Assembly: GCA_022824525.1 (NCBI GenBank)
Contig: JAJDZT010000054.1
Location: forward strand, 54,414-118,413
Source of the DNA: Silicimonas sp.
GTDB lineage: Bacteria > Pseudomonadota > Alphaproteobacteria > Rhodobacterales > Rhodobacteraceae
Length of the DNA stretch: 64,000 nucleotides
Direction: 5' to 3'
Below are positions 10,849 through 19,993 of this stretch, one piece after another. The translations under genes and the position numbers were made by a program. Within the stretch, counting starts at the first letter, position 1. Each line of letters starts with the position of its first letter. The notes beneath the pieces are model-generated. The model saw nothing but the letters and a program-made list of their open reading frames with translations, was not told where the DNA came from and did no database searches.

Positions 10849-12044
10849 GCGTTCAGTGCGTCCGCTATCCGCTGAGCCAGGCGCCGCGCCACGTCGGACT
10901 TGCTGGCGCGCGGCCAGGCCTCGGCGCCGTGCGCATCGATAAGGGTCACTGCATTCTCCGATCCGCCCATGATCCCCGTTTCCGGCGAAACATCGTTTGC
11001 AACGATCCAGTCGCATTTCTTGCGAATGCGCTTGGCGGTGGCGTTGGCGATCACATCGTCGGTTTCAGCCGCGAAACCGATCACCAGTTCCGGCCGGTTC
11101 TTTCGCTTTTTCGCAATGGTCGCGAGGATGTCCGGGTTTTCCGACAATTTGAGCGCGGGCGGCTTCCCGGTCTTGGTTTTCTTGATCTTGCTGTCCGTCG
11201 CAGTTTCGACGCGCCAATCAGCGACGGCGGCCGCGAAGATGGCAACATCCGCAGGCAGTGACTTATTGACTGCGGACAGCATCTGCTCGGCCGTCTCTAC
11301 CGGTATAATCTCGGCCCCTTGCGGGTGCGGTGCATCCGCAGGACCGGTCACGAACGTCACGCGCGCGCCGAGGCGCAGAAGTGCGCTTGCGATCGCGGTG
11401 CCCTGCGCACCAGATGAACGGTTTGCAATGTACCGCACCGGGTCGATGGGTTCATGGGTCGGGCCCGACGTTACAAGAACGTGCTTGCCGGTCAGAGGCC
11501 CCTCGCCCAGGCGGGCCGTGATTGCCTCCAGAATGGCTTCCGGTTCGGCAAGTCGGCCCGGACCGTACTCGCCACAGGCCATGTCGCCTTCGTCCGGGCC
11601 AACCCGGGTGATGCCGTCAGCTTCGAGCGTTGCGAGGTTGCGCTGGTTCGCCGAGTGAAGCCACATGCGAACGTTCATCGCCGGTGCAATGAGTACGGGT
11701 GTATCCGTCGCCATCAGAAGCGTGGATGCAAGATCGTTCGCATGCCCGCCCGCCATCTTGGCCATCAAGTCTGCCGTCGCCGGGGCGACCACGACAAGAT
11801 CAGCGGAGCGCGACAACTCGATATGACCCATTTCGGCTTCGTCCGTCAGGTCGAAAAGGTCGGTGTAGACCTTGTTCGCCGCAAGCGCGGATGCAGAAAG
11901 CGGTGTCACGAATTCCTGCGCGGCCGTGGTCAGAACCGGTGTAACAGCACCACCTGCCTTGCGGATCAGCCGGATCAGTTCAAGCGCTTTGAAGGCGGCG
12001 ATGCCACCTCCGACGATCAGCAGGATACGTTTTCCGTTCAACAT
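10845..12044 (-). CDS. coaBC: Bifunctional phosphopantothenoylcysteine decarboxylase / phosphopantothenate-cysteine ligase
   Basis: This enzyme carries out two consecutive steps of coenzyme A synthesis: joining cysteine to 4'-phosphopantothenate (CoaB) and decarboxylating the product with FMN (CoaC). The 399 residues start with the flavodoxin-like CoaC domain ([26 protein letters not shown]; the active-site Cys in [14 protein letters not shown]), followed by the Rossmann CoaB domain starting at [19 protein letters not shown]. The start [13 protein letters not shown] is used; the longer open frame to 12152 has no support. First gene of the coaBC-dut-moeB-like unit. Confidence 0.96.
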   Translation of the reverse strand: MLNGKRILLIVGGGIAAFKALELIRLIRKAGGAVTPVLTTAAQEFVTPLSASALAANKVYTDLFDLTDEAEMGHIELSRSADLVVVAPATADLMAKMAGGHANDLASTLLMATDTPVLIAPAMNVRMWLHSANQRNLATLEADGITRVGPDEGDMACGEYGPGRLAEPEAILEAITARLGEGPLTGKHVLVTSGPTHEPIDPVRYIANRSSGAQGTAIASALLRLGARVTFVTGPADAPHPQGAEIIPVETAEQMLSAVNKSLPADVAIFAAAVADWRVETATDSKIKKTKTGKPPALKLSENPDILATIAKKRKNRPELVIGFAAETDDVIANATAKRIRKKCDWIVANDVSPETGIMGGSENAVTLIDAHGAEAWPRASKSDVARRLAQRIADALNA

Positions 12045-12191
12045 GGGCGCGCCCGTTTTCTTGCGTTCCACAGTGTTAGGCGGGGCCAAGGCTGTCGGCA
12101 AGGTGTTGCGCGGGCCTTTGCGTGCCGCGCCGTGGCAGGTCGCAGGCCACAACCATCTGCGCGTTCGTGCATTTGCGCCCTGTTTTCAGAG

Positions 12192-13016
12192 CTATTTCGC
12201 GAAGGCGAGGCACGGGTCTTCCCGCTCCGGGGCAGGTGCAGAAACCGAGTTCGAATAGGGAGCATCTTCCGGGATCGTGTCTTCGAATTGTCCCACTGCG
12301 TAGTGGTTCGGTGCCTCGGCATTGTTGGCATAGTAGGTTCGAAGAAGAGCGGGCACCCCCCAGTCTTCGCGCGCATGGCCGTTACCTGCGATAACCACGA
12401 CCTTCGGTTCGTCCGAGACGGCTTGGGCATGAGCGTAGGCTGCGACAGCAGCCCTCGCCAGTGCGGCGTCCCGCAACCGCTGCGCTTCCACCATCCCGGG
12501 CAACAGGTCTTCCGGAAGAGCGTTGCAATGCGCTTCCCGTTGAAGATCGACACGTTGTGTGTGTTCGTCTTCTGGCAAGGCCTGATCCAGTCCGAACAGC
12601 GAAGCAGCGCCGCCAAACACCGCGGACGCACCTTCGCTTACCGCACGACGCACGTCGTCGCGAGGAACCGCGGCCCCGAAGATCGCGGCTTCAGGCGCCG
12701 CGGTGAAAATGGGGTGGTACATGGAGAAGTCCGGCCAGCCGCTCTCGTTCCAATCGAGTAGAGCTTCCAACTCTGCCGCGTTCGTCCGATTTTCCGTGGT
12801 GACGCGGAGCGCGACGTCGGGCTCCAGCATCTCGAACACGATGGCTTGCGGCTTCAGGTCCGCGACGATCTTGGCTTGTGTTGCATGATGGGTGGGATTG
12901 TCGTGCACCTCGCCCAGAATGAAAATCCCGGCACCCTCCAAGCGAGGTGCCGGGACATCATCCGCTTGGACGACACTTGCGATCAGGGGGAGGAGACCGC
13001 AAACAAGTGCCATCAC
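12192..13016 (-). CDS. ChaN family haem-binding/iron-regulated protein
   Basis: A 274-residue exported protein: a signal peptide (LVCGLLPLIASVVQA) precedes a ChaN/haem-binding uptake domain with FILGEVHDNPTHHATQ near the N-terminus and VVVIAGNGHARED near the C-terminus, the two conserved His-containing blocks of the family. ChaN homologues bind haem and are thought to take part in iron uptake. There is no lipobox, so it is probably periplasmic. It starts at GTG 13016 or at ATG 13013; both overlap the rpoH stop, so the gene is coupled to rpoH. Confidence 0.85.
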   Translation of the reverse strand: MMALVCGLLPLIASVVQADDVPAPRLEGAGIFILGEVHDNPTHHATQAKIVADLKPQAIVFEMLEPDVALRVTTENRTNAAELEALLDWNESGWPDFSMYHPIFTAAPEAAIFGAAVPRDDVRRAVSEGASAVFGGAASLFGLDQALPEDEHTQRVDLQREAHCNALPEDLLPGMVEAQRLRDAALARAAVAAYAHAQAVSDEPKVVVIAGNGHAREDWGVPALLRTYYANNAEAPNHYAVGQFEDTIPEDAPYSNSVSAPAPEREDPCLAFAK

Positions 13017-13891
13017 ACGAGGAATTCGAAAACTTCCTTGGATTGCGCTTCAAGGTTCTTGCGCATCTTGCCGAATGCCGCTGCTTCCAACTGACGGACA
13101 CGCTCCTTGGAAAGACCCAGTTCGTTACCGAGGGACTCCAATGTACGAGGCTGATCGCGCAACTTGCGCTCCTGCACAATGAAGCGTTCGCGCTCGTTGA
13201 GGGCGGAGAGCGCCTCGACCAACCACGTACGCAGCGTGTCGATGTCCTTGGCCTGTTCGACATTCTCGGACGCGTGCGCGTTCTCGTCTTCGAGCGTTTC
13301 GATCCACTCCCGACCTTCCTCGTCGGTGGACTGGGTCGCGTTCAGCGAGAAGTCTGAACCGGACAGCCGGCCTTCCATCATTTCGACATCGTGGAGTGGC
13401 ACGCCGACTTCTTGCGCAATACGTTCGCGCATCAACTGGCGATCAAGCGCTTCGCCGGAAGCGGCCGCTTCGCGCTCAAGCCGTGCCTGCACGCGACGCA
13501 AATTGAAGAAGAGCGACTTCTGCGATGACGTGGAGCCGGTGCGCACCATGGACCAGTTGCGCATCACGTAGTCCTGGATTGACGCCTTGATCCACCAAAC
13601 GGCATAGGTCGAGAAACGGACACCCCGGTCAGGGTCAAACTTGTCTGCGGCCTTCATCAGGCCCAGCCCCGCTTCCTGAATAAGGTCGTTCATCGGAGCG
13701 CCGTAGCGACGGAATTTTGACGCCATCGAGATCGCGAGGCGCATATAGGCCGTGATCAGGCGGTGAAGCGCTTCTTCATCGCGGTCGTCACGCCAAGCGT
13801 ATGCCAATTTGAGTTCAGTCTCCGCGTCGAGTAGTTCGGCCTGCATTGCCCGCCGGGACAAGCTTTGGTCGGTTGCGCCATCGAACGCCAT
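13013..13891 (-). CDS. rpoH2: RNA polymerase sigma factor RpoH, RpoHII type
   Basis: A 292-residue sigma-32 family factor. Region 2 contains MRLAISMASKFRRYGAPMND and RFSTYAVWWIKASIQDYVMR; the RpoH box is QKSLFFNLRR; region 4 ends with SLGNELGLSKERVRQLEAAA. The N-terminus and the RYGAPMNDLIQEAG segment resemble RpoHII of Rhodobacter sphaeroides more than RpoHI (which reads GYGLPQAEVISEAN). RpoHII of that species serves the singlet-oxygen and oxidative stress response under RpoE. AGGAGAGG is the ribosome site. Confidence 0.93.
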   Translation of the reverse strand: MAFDGATDQSLSRRAMQAELLDAETELKLAYAWRDDRDEEALHRLITAYMRLAISMASKFRRYGAPMNDLIQEAGLGLMKAADKFDPDRGVRFSTYAVWWIKASIQDYVMRNWSMVRTGSTSSQKSLFFNLRRVQARLEREAAASGEALDRQLMRERIAQEVGVPLHDVEMMEGRLSGSDFSLNATQSTDEEGREWIETLEDENAHASENVEQAKDIDTLRTWLVEALSALNERERFIVQERKLRDQPRTLESLGNELGLSKERVRQLEAAAFGKMRKNLEAQSKEVFEFLV

Positions 13892-13918
13892 GACATCCTC
13901 TCCTATTAACTTTTACAC

Positions 13919-13948
13919 TTGGTACGCCGCGACACGAAGATTGGATCA
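13919..13948 (-). promoter_or_regulatory. Candidate RpoE-type promoter of rpoH2
   Basis: On the minus strand TGATCC (13948-13943) matches the -35 element of Rhodobacter RpoE promoters exactly. After an 18-base spacer comes TACCAA (13924-13919), a weaker candidate -10, which would give a leader of about 20 bases before the rpoH2 start. RpoHII genes of Rhodobacter are known RpoE targets. The -10 assignment is tentative. Confidence 0.5.
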
Positions 13949-14001
13949 CTTGCGGCACCAGTATTTTTACGCACCGCACCCGCGAATTATTCCATGAGTA
14001 C

Positions 14002-14017
14002 TTAACGTCCTGTTAAC
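14002..14017 (+). promoter_or_regulatory. CtrA box (TTAA-N7-TTAAC) upstream of comM
   Basis: The 16 bases read TTAA-CGTCCTG-TTAAC, a perfect match to the full CtrA site consensus. The box ends 47 bases before the GTG start of comM. CtrA controls competence and gene-transfer-agent uptake genes in Rhodobacter capsulatus, including comM and dprA, so activation of comM by CtrA is the likely meaning. The divergent rpoH2 start is further away. Confidence 0.7.
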
Positions 14018-14063
14018 CCTGATAGATCGACAAGGCTTCTGTTCTGGAGCGGGGTCCGATCTC

Positions 14064-15581
14064 GTGGTTGCGGAAAGTTACACAGTGGCCTTCGAAGGCA
14101 TCGACGCGCGTTTGGTCGAAGTTCAATGCGCGCTTTCGCCGGGAATGCCGCATTTCTCTCTGGTCGGGCTGCCAGACAAAGCTGTCAGCGAAGCAAAGGA
14201 GCGCGTTCGCGCGGCGCTGAACGCCTTGTCCATCGCGCTACCGTCGAGGCGGATCACGATCAATCTTTCGCCCGCAGACTTGCCCAAAGAAGGATCGCAT
14301 TTCGACCTGCCAATTGCGCTCGCGCTTCTCGCGGCGATCGACATCCTGCCGAAAGACGCGGTTTCTGGGTTGGTCTCCCTCGGTGAACTGGCGCTTGACG
14401 GAACGCTGGTGCCGGTGACCGGTGCCCTCCCTGCCGCATTTGCCGCAGCATCGGCGGAACGCACTCTGGTCTGCCCTGAAACCTCGGGCGCGGAAGCCGC
14501 CTGGGTGGGAAGCATACCCGTTGTCGCGCCGTCATCGTTGCACGCGATCATCCAGCATCTGACAGGTGCAAAGCCGATTGAGGTCAGCCAGCCGGGAGTG
14601 GTCCGCGAAGAAAACGCAAACGCGCCAGACCTGAGTGAAGTGAAAGGTCAGGAACGCGCAAAGCGCGCCCTCGAGATTGCGGCGGCGGGCCGTCATCACT
14701 TGCTGATGGTCGGCGCACCCGGCTCGGGTAAATCCATGCTGGCGGCGCGGATGTCGAGCATTCTGCCTGATTTGACGCCTGAAGAAGCGCTTGAGACATC
14801 GACCATTCATTCTCTGGCCGGATTGCTTAAGGCGGGTGGGATTTCGCGCAAACGCCCCTTTCGCACGCCGCATCACACCGCATCCATGGCAGCGATCGTT
14901 GGCGGCGGGAAGGGCGCGAAACCGGGCGAGATATCGCTCGCGCATAACGGGGTGCTCTTCATGGATGAGTTTCCCGAGTACTCCCGAAGCGTGCTTGAGA
15001 CGCTACGGCAGCCCATTGAAACTGGTGACGTCGTGGTGGCGCGCGCAAACGCGCATGTCCGGTATCCTTGCAAGTTCATGCTCGTCGCTGCAGCGAACCC
15101 TTGCAAATGCGGTTACCTGGCCGATGCGTCGCGCGCGTGTGCCCGCGTGCCCGGCTGCGGGGATGACTACCTTGGACGCATATCCGGACCGCTCATGGAT
15201 CGCTTCGATCTGCGCGTTGAGGTGCCGCCTGTTTCCTTTCAGGATCTTGAGCTTTCAACGGCGCGTGAAACTTCAGAGGATGTGGCCGGTCGGGTAGAGG
15301 CGGCCCGATCCATCCAACAAGAGCGGTATAGTTACCTCGACGGTGTGAGCGTGAATGCCGATGCCGGTGGTCATGTCTTGGAAGATGTTGCCCAGCCGGA
15401 TCCGGACGGGCGGGATCTTCTTCGTCAGGCGGCCGAACGTGTTGGACTTTCCGCGCGAGGATACCATCGGGTAATACGGGTCGCACGGACCGTGGCGGAT
15501 CTGGCAGGACGGGAAACGGTTGGACGCGCGGACGTTGCCGAAGCAATCAGTTTTCGGATTGCCGGCGTGGCGACGAACTGA
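14064..15581 (+). CDS. comM: ComM/YifB family Mg-chelatase-like AAA+ ATPase
   Basis: ComM is a hexameric helicase that drives branch migration while transforming DNA is integrated. The 505 residues contain the N-terminal Lon-substrate-like domain (MPHFSLVGLPDKAVSEAKER), the Walker A GAPGSGKSM, the Walker B LFMDEFPEY, and a cysteine cluster (CKCGY...CARVPGC) typical of YifB proteins. The start is GTG. The last 35 bases overlap the 3' end of the hydrolase gene on the other strand. A CtrA-type box lies just upstream, as it does at dprA 39 kb away. Confidence 0.93.
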   Translation: MVAESYTVAFEGIDARLVEVQCALSPGMPHFSLVGLPDKAVSEAKERVRAALNALSIALPSRRITINLSPADLPKEGSHFDLPIALALLAAIDILPKDAVSGLVSLGELALDGTLVPVTGALPAAFAAASAERTLVCPETSGAEAAWVGSIPVVAPSSLHAIIQHLTGAKPIEVSQPGVVREENANAPDLSEVKGQERAKRALEIAAAGRHHLLMVGAPGSGKSMLAARMSSILPDLTPEEALETSTIHSLAGLLKAGGISRKRPFRTPHHTASMAAIVGGGKGAKPGEISLAHNGVLFMDEFPEYSRSVLETLRQPIETGDVVVARANAHVRYPCKFMLVAAANPCKCGYLADASRACARVPGCGDDYLGRISGPLMDRFDLRVEVPPVSFQDLELSTARETSEDVAGRVEAARSIQQERYSYLDGVSVNADAGGHVLEDVAQPDPDGRDLLRQAAERVGLSARGYHRVIRVARTVADLAGRETVGRADVAEAISFRIAGVATN

Positions 15582-16452
15582 GGCAAGTGGTTACGAAATC
15601 CGCCGTTCTCTGAAGCGATGTTTTTGATTCCGGCAAGAGACCGACGAGCATCTGCCAGACATGCGGAGCGTGCTGCAACGTCTCGACCCTGACATTGCCG
15701 CCGTGCTCCCTGAGACGATCGGCCAATCGCAAAGTATCGTCGCGGAGAATCTCGCTGAGCCCGACCTCCAGGTGAATCGGCGGTACGTTATCAAGGGTTG
15801 CATAGAGCGGAGAGACGCGCGGATCGCGCGGGTCGGAACCGGCCAGGACCATTTGTGCCAACTCGGGAAAGCGGCTTGCCGGCAGGATCACGTCTCGCCG
15901 GGAATTCTCCGTCAGCGACACCCCCGTCCCGGCGAGCTCCGTCCAAGGTGAAAAGGCGAAGAGGCCCGCGGGAACTCGACCCGCCTCCAAGGCATCGGCA
16001 AGGATCGCAAGCGCCAATCCACCACCCGCGCTGTCGCCGCCCAAAACGGTAGCCTCGTGATCCAGCGCGGCCAGCACCGCCTGCGCATCCTCGAATGCAG
16101 CGGGGAACGGATGCTCGGGCGCGAGGCGGTAATCCGGTGCGATCACGGGAACACCGGCCCTTTTCGCGAGAAAGGAGAGCATCGCTTGGTGCGTGTTCGG
16201 GCTGCCCGCGATGTATCCACCCCCGTGAAGGTACAGAATTCTCCCGTCAGCTTTCGTTTCTTGCGGTTTGAAGGTGACAACCGGGACGCCGTTCAGCTCC
16301 GATTGCTCTTTGGCGACCTTGGGACCGTGCAAGAACAGGCGTGTCGAGACTTCCAGATGCTGGCGTGCGCGTTCCGGACGGCCTGCGCGCTCGATGAATG
16401 GGCGCACCATCCTTCGCATCACGAAGTTCAGGACTGAGAGTTGAAGGCTCAC
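15547..16452 (-). CDS. Alpha/beta hydrolase, HSL/acetyl-esterase family
   Basis: A 301-residue esterase of the hormone-sensitive lipase family. It shows the oxyanion-hole motif [12 protein letters not shown] near residue 75, the nucleophile elbow [11 protein letters not shown] near 140, a catalytic Asp in the [19 protein letters not shown] region and the His in QHAPHVWQM near 265. Substrate is probably a short-chain acyl ester; not determined here. It starts with GTG, overlapping the gshB stop by four bases, and its 3' end overlaps comM by 35 bases tail to tail. Confidence 0.9.
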   Translation of the reverse strand: MSLQLSVLNFVMRRMVRPFIERAGRPERARQHLEVSTRLFLHGPKVAKEQSELNGVPVVTFKPQETKADGRILYLHGGGYIAGSPNTHQAMLSFLAKRAGVPVIAPDYRLAPEHPFPAAFEDAQAVLAALDHEATVLGGDSAGGGLALAILADALEAGRVPAGLFAFSPWTELAGTGVSLTENSRRDVILPASRFPELAQMVLAGSDPRDPRVSPLYATLDNVPPIHLEVGLSEILRDDTLRLADRLREHGGNVRVETLQHAPHVWQMLVGLLPESKTSLQRTADFVTTCLSSSPRRQSEN

Positions 16453-17387
16453 CCCGAAAGGCGCGCTTCGATTGCGTCCCAGATTGCGCCGGCAACATCG
16501 ATGCCATCGAAGCGTTCAAGCTCCTGAATTCCTGTAGGAGAGGTCACATTGATTTCCGTCAGATAGTCCCCGATGACATCTATGCCGACGAAGACCTGAC
16601 CCTTTTCACGGAGGAGCGGACCTATTGCCTCGCAAATTTCGCGGTCGCGGGCAGTCAAACCAATTTGCTCGGCACGCCCGCCGACATGAAGGTTGGAACG
16701 GGTTTCTCCTTCGGGCGGCACACGGTTGATGGCGCCGACGGCCTCGCCATCCACCAGAATGATCCGCTTGTCCCCATTGGAAACGTCGGGAATGAATTTC
16801 TGTGCGATCAGCGGTTCGCGGTTTATGCCGGTGAACAGCTCATGGAGCGAGACGAGGTTGCGATCGCTTTCGGGCAGACGGAAGACGCCGGCGCCGCCGT
16901 TGCCATAAAGTGGTTTCAGGATCATTTCGCCGTGGCGCTCCCGGAACTGGCGAATGGTTTCAAGATCCCGTGCGATCAGCGTGGGAGGGGTAAGATCCTG
17001 AAACTCAAGAACAAGAAGCTTCTCAGGATAGTTTCGCACCCAGAACGGATCGTTCACGACCAATGTCTGGCCAGCCAACCGCTCCAGGACGTGGGTGGTG
17101 GTAATGTATCCCATGTCGAAAGGCGGGTCCTGACGGAGCCAGACGACATCCATCGACGCGAGGTCGAGTGTCGTTTCACTTCCCAATGTGAAGTGATTTC
17201 CCACCTCTCGACGAACGGTCAACGGGCAGCCACGCGCGGTCACGCGCCCTTCATCATAGGCCAAACGGTCGGGTGTATAGTAAAACAACTCCGCCCCGCG
17301 CGCCTGAGCTGCTTCTGCAAGGCGGAAAGTCGAGTCGGCGTTTATGTCTATTGGCGCAATCGGGTCCATCTGAAAGGCCACGCGCAT
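16449..17387 (-). CDS. gshB: Glutathione synthase
   Basis: GshB joins gamma-glutamylcysteine and glycine with ATP to make glutathione. The 312 residues match the prokaryotic enzyme: [19 protein letters not shown] at the start, [14 protein letters not shown], the ATP-grasp loop [15 protein letters not shown], and [21 protein letters not shown] at the magnesium site. The downstream hydrolase gene overlaps by four bases and yraN lies 71 bases upstream on the same strand. Confidence 0.95.
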   Translation of the reverse strand: MRVAFQMDPIAPIDINADSTFRLAEAAQARGAELFYYTPDRLAYDEGRVTARGCPLTVRREVGNHFTLGSETTLDLASMDVVWLRQDPPFDMGYITTTHVLERLAGQTLVVNDPFWVRNYPEKLLVLEFQDLTPPTLIARDLETIRQFRERHGEMILKPLYGNGGAGVFRLPESDRNLVSLHELFTGINREPLIAQKFIPDVSNGDKRIILVDGEAVGAINRVPPEGETRSNLHVGGRAEQIGLTARDREICEAIGPLLREKGQVFVGIDVIGDYLTEINVTSPTGIQELERFDGIDVAGAIWDAIEARLSG

Positions 17388-17458
17388 GATACGGTCTCCC
17401 GAAAGCTTCTGTCGCGGCTTTTGTGGCCGAACTCCGCCTGTGCCGCAATGCAGTGATG

Positions 17459-17848
17459 TCAGTCGAGGGTCAGATTCTCCAGAACGGCAACGCGCCCATT
17501 GGCATCAACCGTAGCCAGATCAAGACGCATTGGCGTCATTGGATCGGCTGCCACTGTCCCGATGTAGTCTTCTGCAGATCGCGCGATGCGCCACAACTGG
17601 CGGTCAGACAGACGTTCAGCGGCGATGTCTGAAGAGCGTGCCTTTTTCACTTCCACGAAGATGAGCTCGTCATTGCCGCTGAAGATCAAATCGATTTCAC
17701 CGCACCGACCACGCCATCGCTGATCAACCAGTTGATAACCGCGCGATCGATAAGTGCGAAGCACGATGTCTTCAGCTGCAAGCCCATCTTGATAAGCCGT
17801 TCTTCCTGCCACTTTGCGGGAATCTTGTGTCAGTGAAGATGATGACAT
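17459..17848 (-). CDS. yraN: YraN family protein (UPF0102), predicted endonuclease-like
   Basis: A 129-residue protein of the UPF0102 family with a restriction-endonuclease-like fold. The signature [20 protein letters not shown], then RCGEIDLIF and FVEVKKARS carry the acidic and Lys residues of a PD-(D/E)xK-type site (Glu-Asp then Glu-x-Lys). Its substrate is unknown. The order rsmI-yraN-gshB follows the conserved yraL-yraN neighbourhood of proteobacteria. Confidence 0.9.
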   Translation of the reverse strand: MSSSSLTQDSRKVAGRTAYQDGLAAEDIVLRTYRSRGYQLVDQRWRGRCGEIDLIFSGNDELIFVEVKKARSSDIAAERLSDRQLWRIARSAEDYIGTVAADPMTPMRLDLATVDANGRVAVLENLTLD

Positions 17849-17882
17849 GCCCTGCTTCTAGGAAGCGCATGTTAAGAAGCGG

Positions 17883-18746
17883 TCAATCGTTGTCCTGAAA
17901 GCTCAAACCGCGCTGGTAAAGATCACGGGTTGAGACACCGAATTCCTCCCCAACGGCGCGCGCAGCCTCTTTGAGGCGCATTGATTCCATCGCGTTTTTC
18001 AGGGCGGAGTCGATCACCTCCTGAGAGACCTCTTTTTTCCCTTCACCCATCAGAAGCACGATTTCCCCGCGCGGTGGGTCGGAAACGCAGCTGTCTGCAA
18101 GGCTTTCAAGTGTCCCGCGACGGACATCTTCGAACTTCTTTGTCAGTTCCCGCGCAAGCACGGCCGGTCGGTCCGCGCCCATGACGTTCGACGCGGTCCG
18201 AAGTGTGTCCGCGACGCGGTTCGGGCTTTCATAGAGAATCAGCGTTCCGCGCGTGTCTGCCAGCTCCTTCAAAAATCGTTCGCGTGCGCCTTTTGCAGAC
18301 GGTGGAAATCCAGCGAAGGTGAAGCGGTCGCTCGGCAGCCCTGACACCGTGAGTGCAGCAATCAGGGCCGCCGGACCGGGAATGGCATGAACGGTTGCAC
18401 CATCAGCGATTGCGTCCCGCGCAAGGATGAAGCCCGGGTCGGCCACGAGTGGCGACCCCGCGTCTGACGCATAGGCCACACTTTTTCCCGCGGCCAAGGC
18501 CTCTAGAAGTTTGGGGCGCATCTTCGGACCATTATGGTCGTGGTAAGCCAGAATACGCCGGTCCCCGAGGGGAATTGCGTGAATGTCCATAAGCTGGCGC
18601 AGGCGTCGTGTGTCTTCGGCTGCCAGAATGTCTGCCTGGCCCAGGATATCCAGCGCACGAAGCGTTATGTCCCGCGCGTTGCCAAGCGGGGTTGCCACGA
18701 AGTAAAGGCCAGGGTTCAACGCGCCATCCGGTCTGCTGCCAGTCAT
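17883..18746 (-). CDS. rsmI: 16S rRNA (cytidine1402-2'-O)-methyltransferase
   Basis: RsmI methylates the ribose of C1402 in the decoding centre, using S-adenosylmethionine. The 287 residues show the tetrapyrrole-methylase fold motifs YFVATPLGNARDITLRAL, AEDTRRLRQLM, YHDHN and YASDAGSPLVADPG, and the SAM region VHAIPGPAALIAAL. The C-terminus carries the small helical tail expected of the family. Divergent from the LpoA-like gene with a 77-base gap. Confidence 0.95.
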   Translation of the reverse strand: MTGSRPDGALNPGLYFVATPLGNARDITLRALDILGQADILAAEDTRRLRQLMDIHAIPLGDRRILAYHDHNGPKMRPKLLEALAAGKSVAYASDAGSPLVADPGFILARDAIADGATVHAIPGPAALIAALTVSGLPSDRFTFAGFPPSAKGARERFLKELADTRGTLILYESPNRVADTLRTASNVMGADRPAVLARELTKKFEDVRRGTLESLADSCVSDPPRGEIVLLMGEGKKEVSQEVIDSALKNAMESMRLKEAARAVGEEFGVSTRDLYQRGLSFQDND

Positions 18747-18823
18747 GCGTGCACCTGCGATTTACTTGGACTGCGTTTCTGCATAGTGTCCCGCCAACTA
18801 AACTGCCCGAGGAGATTGAACCG

Positions 18824-19993
18824 ATGGTCGCGCTTTTCCCGTTTCGCCGCAAGGTGCTGGCCTGGACGGCGGCGGTTCTCGCCACGCTGGGCCTTTCCGC
18901 CTGTGACGTTTCGATCCCCGGCGGTGGTGGCCCACTGATCAACACGACGAAGGCTGTTCCGGTCGCACTTCTTGTACCAAAGAGTTCTCCGACAGCGGCT
19001 GCGTTGGGACGGTCGCTGGAGAATGCGGCTTGGCTCGCCGTGAATGACCTTGGTGACGTGGAAATTGACCTCATGGTCTACGACACTGGCGGGACGCCCG
19101 AGGGTGCAATGCGCGCCGCGAACGAGGCTTTGTCGGACGGCGCACGGATTTTTCTCGGCCCGCTTTTTGCGGAGAACGCGAATGCGGTCGGACAAATTGC
19201 CTCGAATCGTGGCGTGAACGTGCTTTCCTTCTCGAACAACCCCGAGATTGCGGGCGGAAACGTCTTCATTCTCGGAAATACCTTTCAGTCGAGTGCCGAC
19301 AGGCTGGTGCGTTATGCTGTGAACCGTGGACGGGGAAGTATCTTCCTGATCCATGCAGACGATCCGGCTGAAAGGCTCGGTGCACAGGCCATTCAACGCG
19401 CGGCCGAACGAAGTGGCGCACGCATCGCGGGCGTGAGCTCTTTCCCGTTGTCGCAGCAGGGTGTCGTGAACGCCATACCGGAGATGTCGCGCAACTATCG
19501 CTCGTCCGGTGCGCAGTCCGTTTTCGTGACGTCGGGCAATGCAGGCGCCATGCCGTTTCTGGCAGAGCTTTTGCCCGAGAACGGCATCACCCCGGAAAAC
19601 TCGCAAATGATCGGGCTTCAGCGTCTTGATGTGCCGTCGAGCGCCCTGTCGCTCAAAGGGTTGCAGGGTGCATGGTTCGCGACCCCCTCCCCTGCGCTCG
19701 TGCAACAGTTCAACAACCGGTATTCGGCGGCCTATGGCGTTCAGCCCACGCCGGTCGCGGGCTTGGCCTATGACGGCATCGCTGCAATTGGCGCCTTGGT
19801 GGCCCAAGGCAATAGCAACGCGTTGACAGTGGGCGCCTTGACCCAGCGCGCAGGCTTTGCGGGCGTCAACGGACCGTTCCGCCTTCTTGCCAATGGCTCC
19901 AACGAGCGCGGACTTGCCGTGGCCCAGATCCAGAACAACCAGGTGATCGTGATTGACCCCGCACCAAGAAGTTTTGGCGGCGCAGGCTTCTGA
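18824..19993 (+). CDS. Penicillin-binding protein activator (LpoA/YraM-like lipoprotein)
   Basis: A 389-residue lipoprotein. The signal sequence ends in the lipobox LSACD, and the rest is a periplasmic-binding-protein type I fold (VALLVPKSSPTAAALGRSLE; IFLGPLFAENANAVG; GLAYDGIAAIGALVAQ). It matches the C-terminal domain of LpoA but lacks the N-terminal TPR domain of the enterobacterial protein. LpoA activates the peptidoglycan synthase PBP1A from the outer membrane. GAGGAG precedes the ATG. Linkage to rsmI and yraN agrees with the yraLMN order. Its 3' end overlaps the glnD frame. Confidence 0.88.
   Translation: MVALFPFRRKVLAWTAAVLATLGLSACDVSIPGGGGPLINTTKAVPVALLVPKSSPTAAALGRSLENAAWLAVNDLGDVEIDLMVYDTGGTPEGAMRAANEALSDGARIFLGPLFAENANAVGQIASNRGVNVLSFSNNPEIAGGNVFILGNTFQSSADRLVRYAVNRGRGSIFLIHADDPAERLGAQAIQRAAERSGARIAGVSSFPLSQQGVVNAIPEMSRNYRSSGAQSVFVTSGNAGAMPFLAELLPENGITPENSQMIGLQRLDVPSSALSLKGLQGAWFATPSPALVQQFNNRYSAAYGVQPTPVAGLAYDGIAAIGALVAQGNSNALTVGALTQRAGFAGVNGPFRLLANGSNERGLAVAQIQNNQVIVIDPAPRSFGGAGF

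Noticed and set aside
11454..12761. 435-codon open frame on the plus strand
   Set aside because: Antisense to coaBC and the ChaN-like gene.
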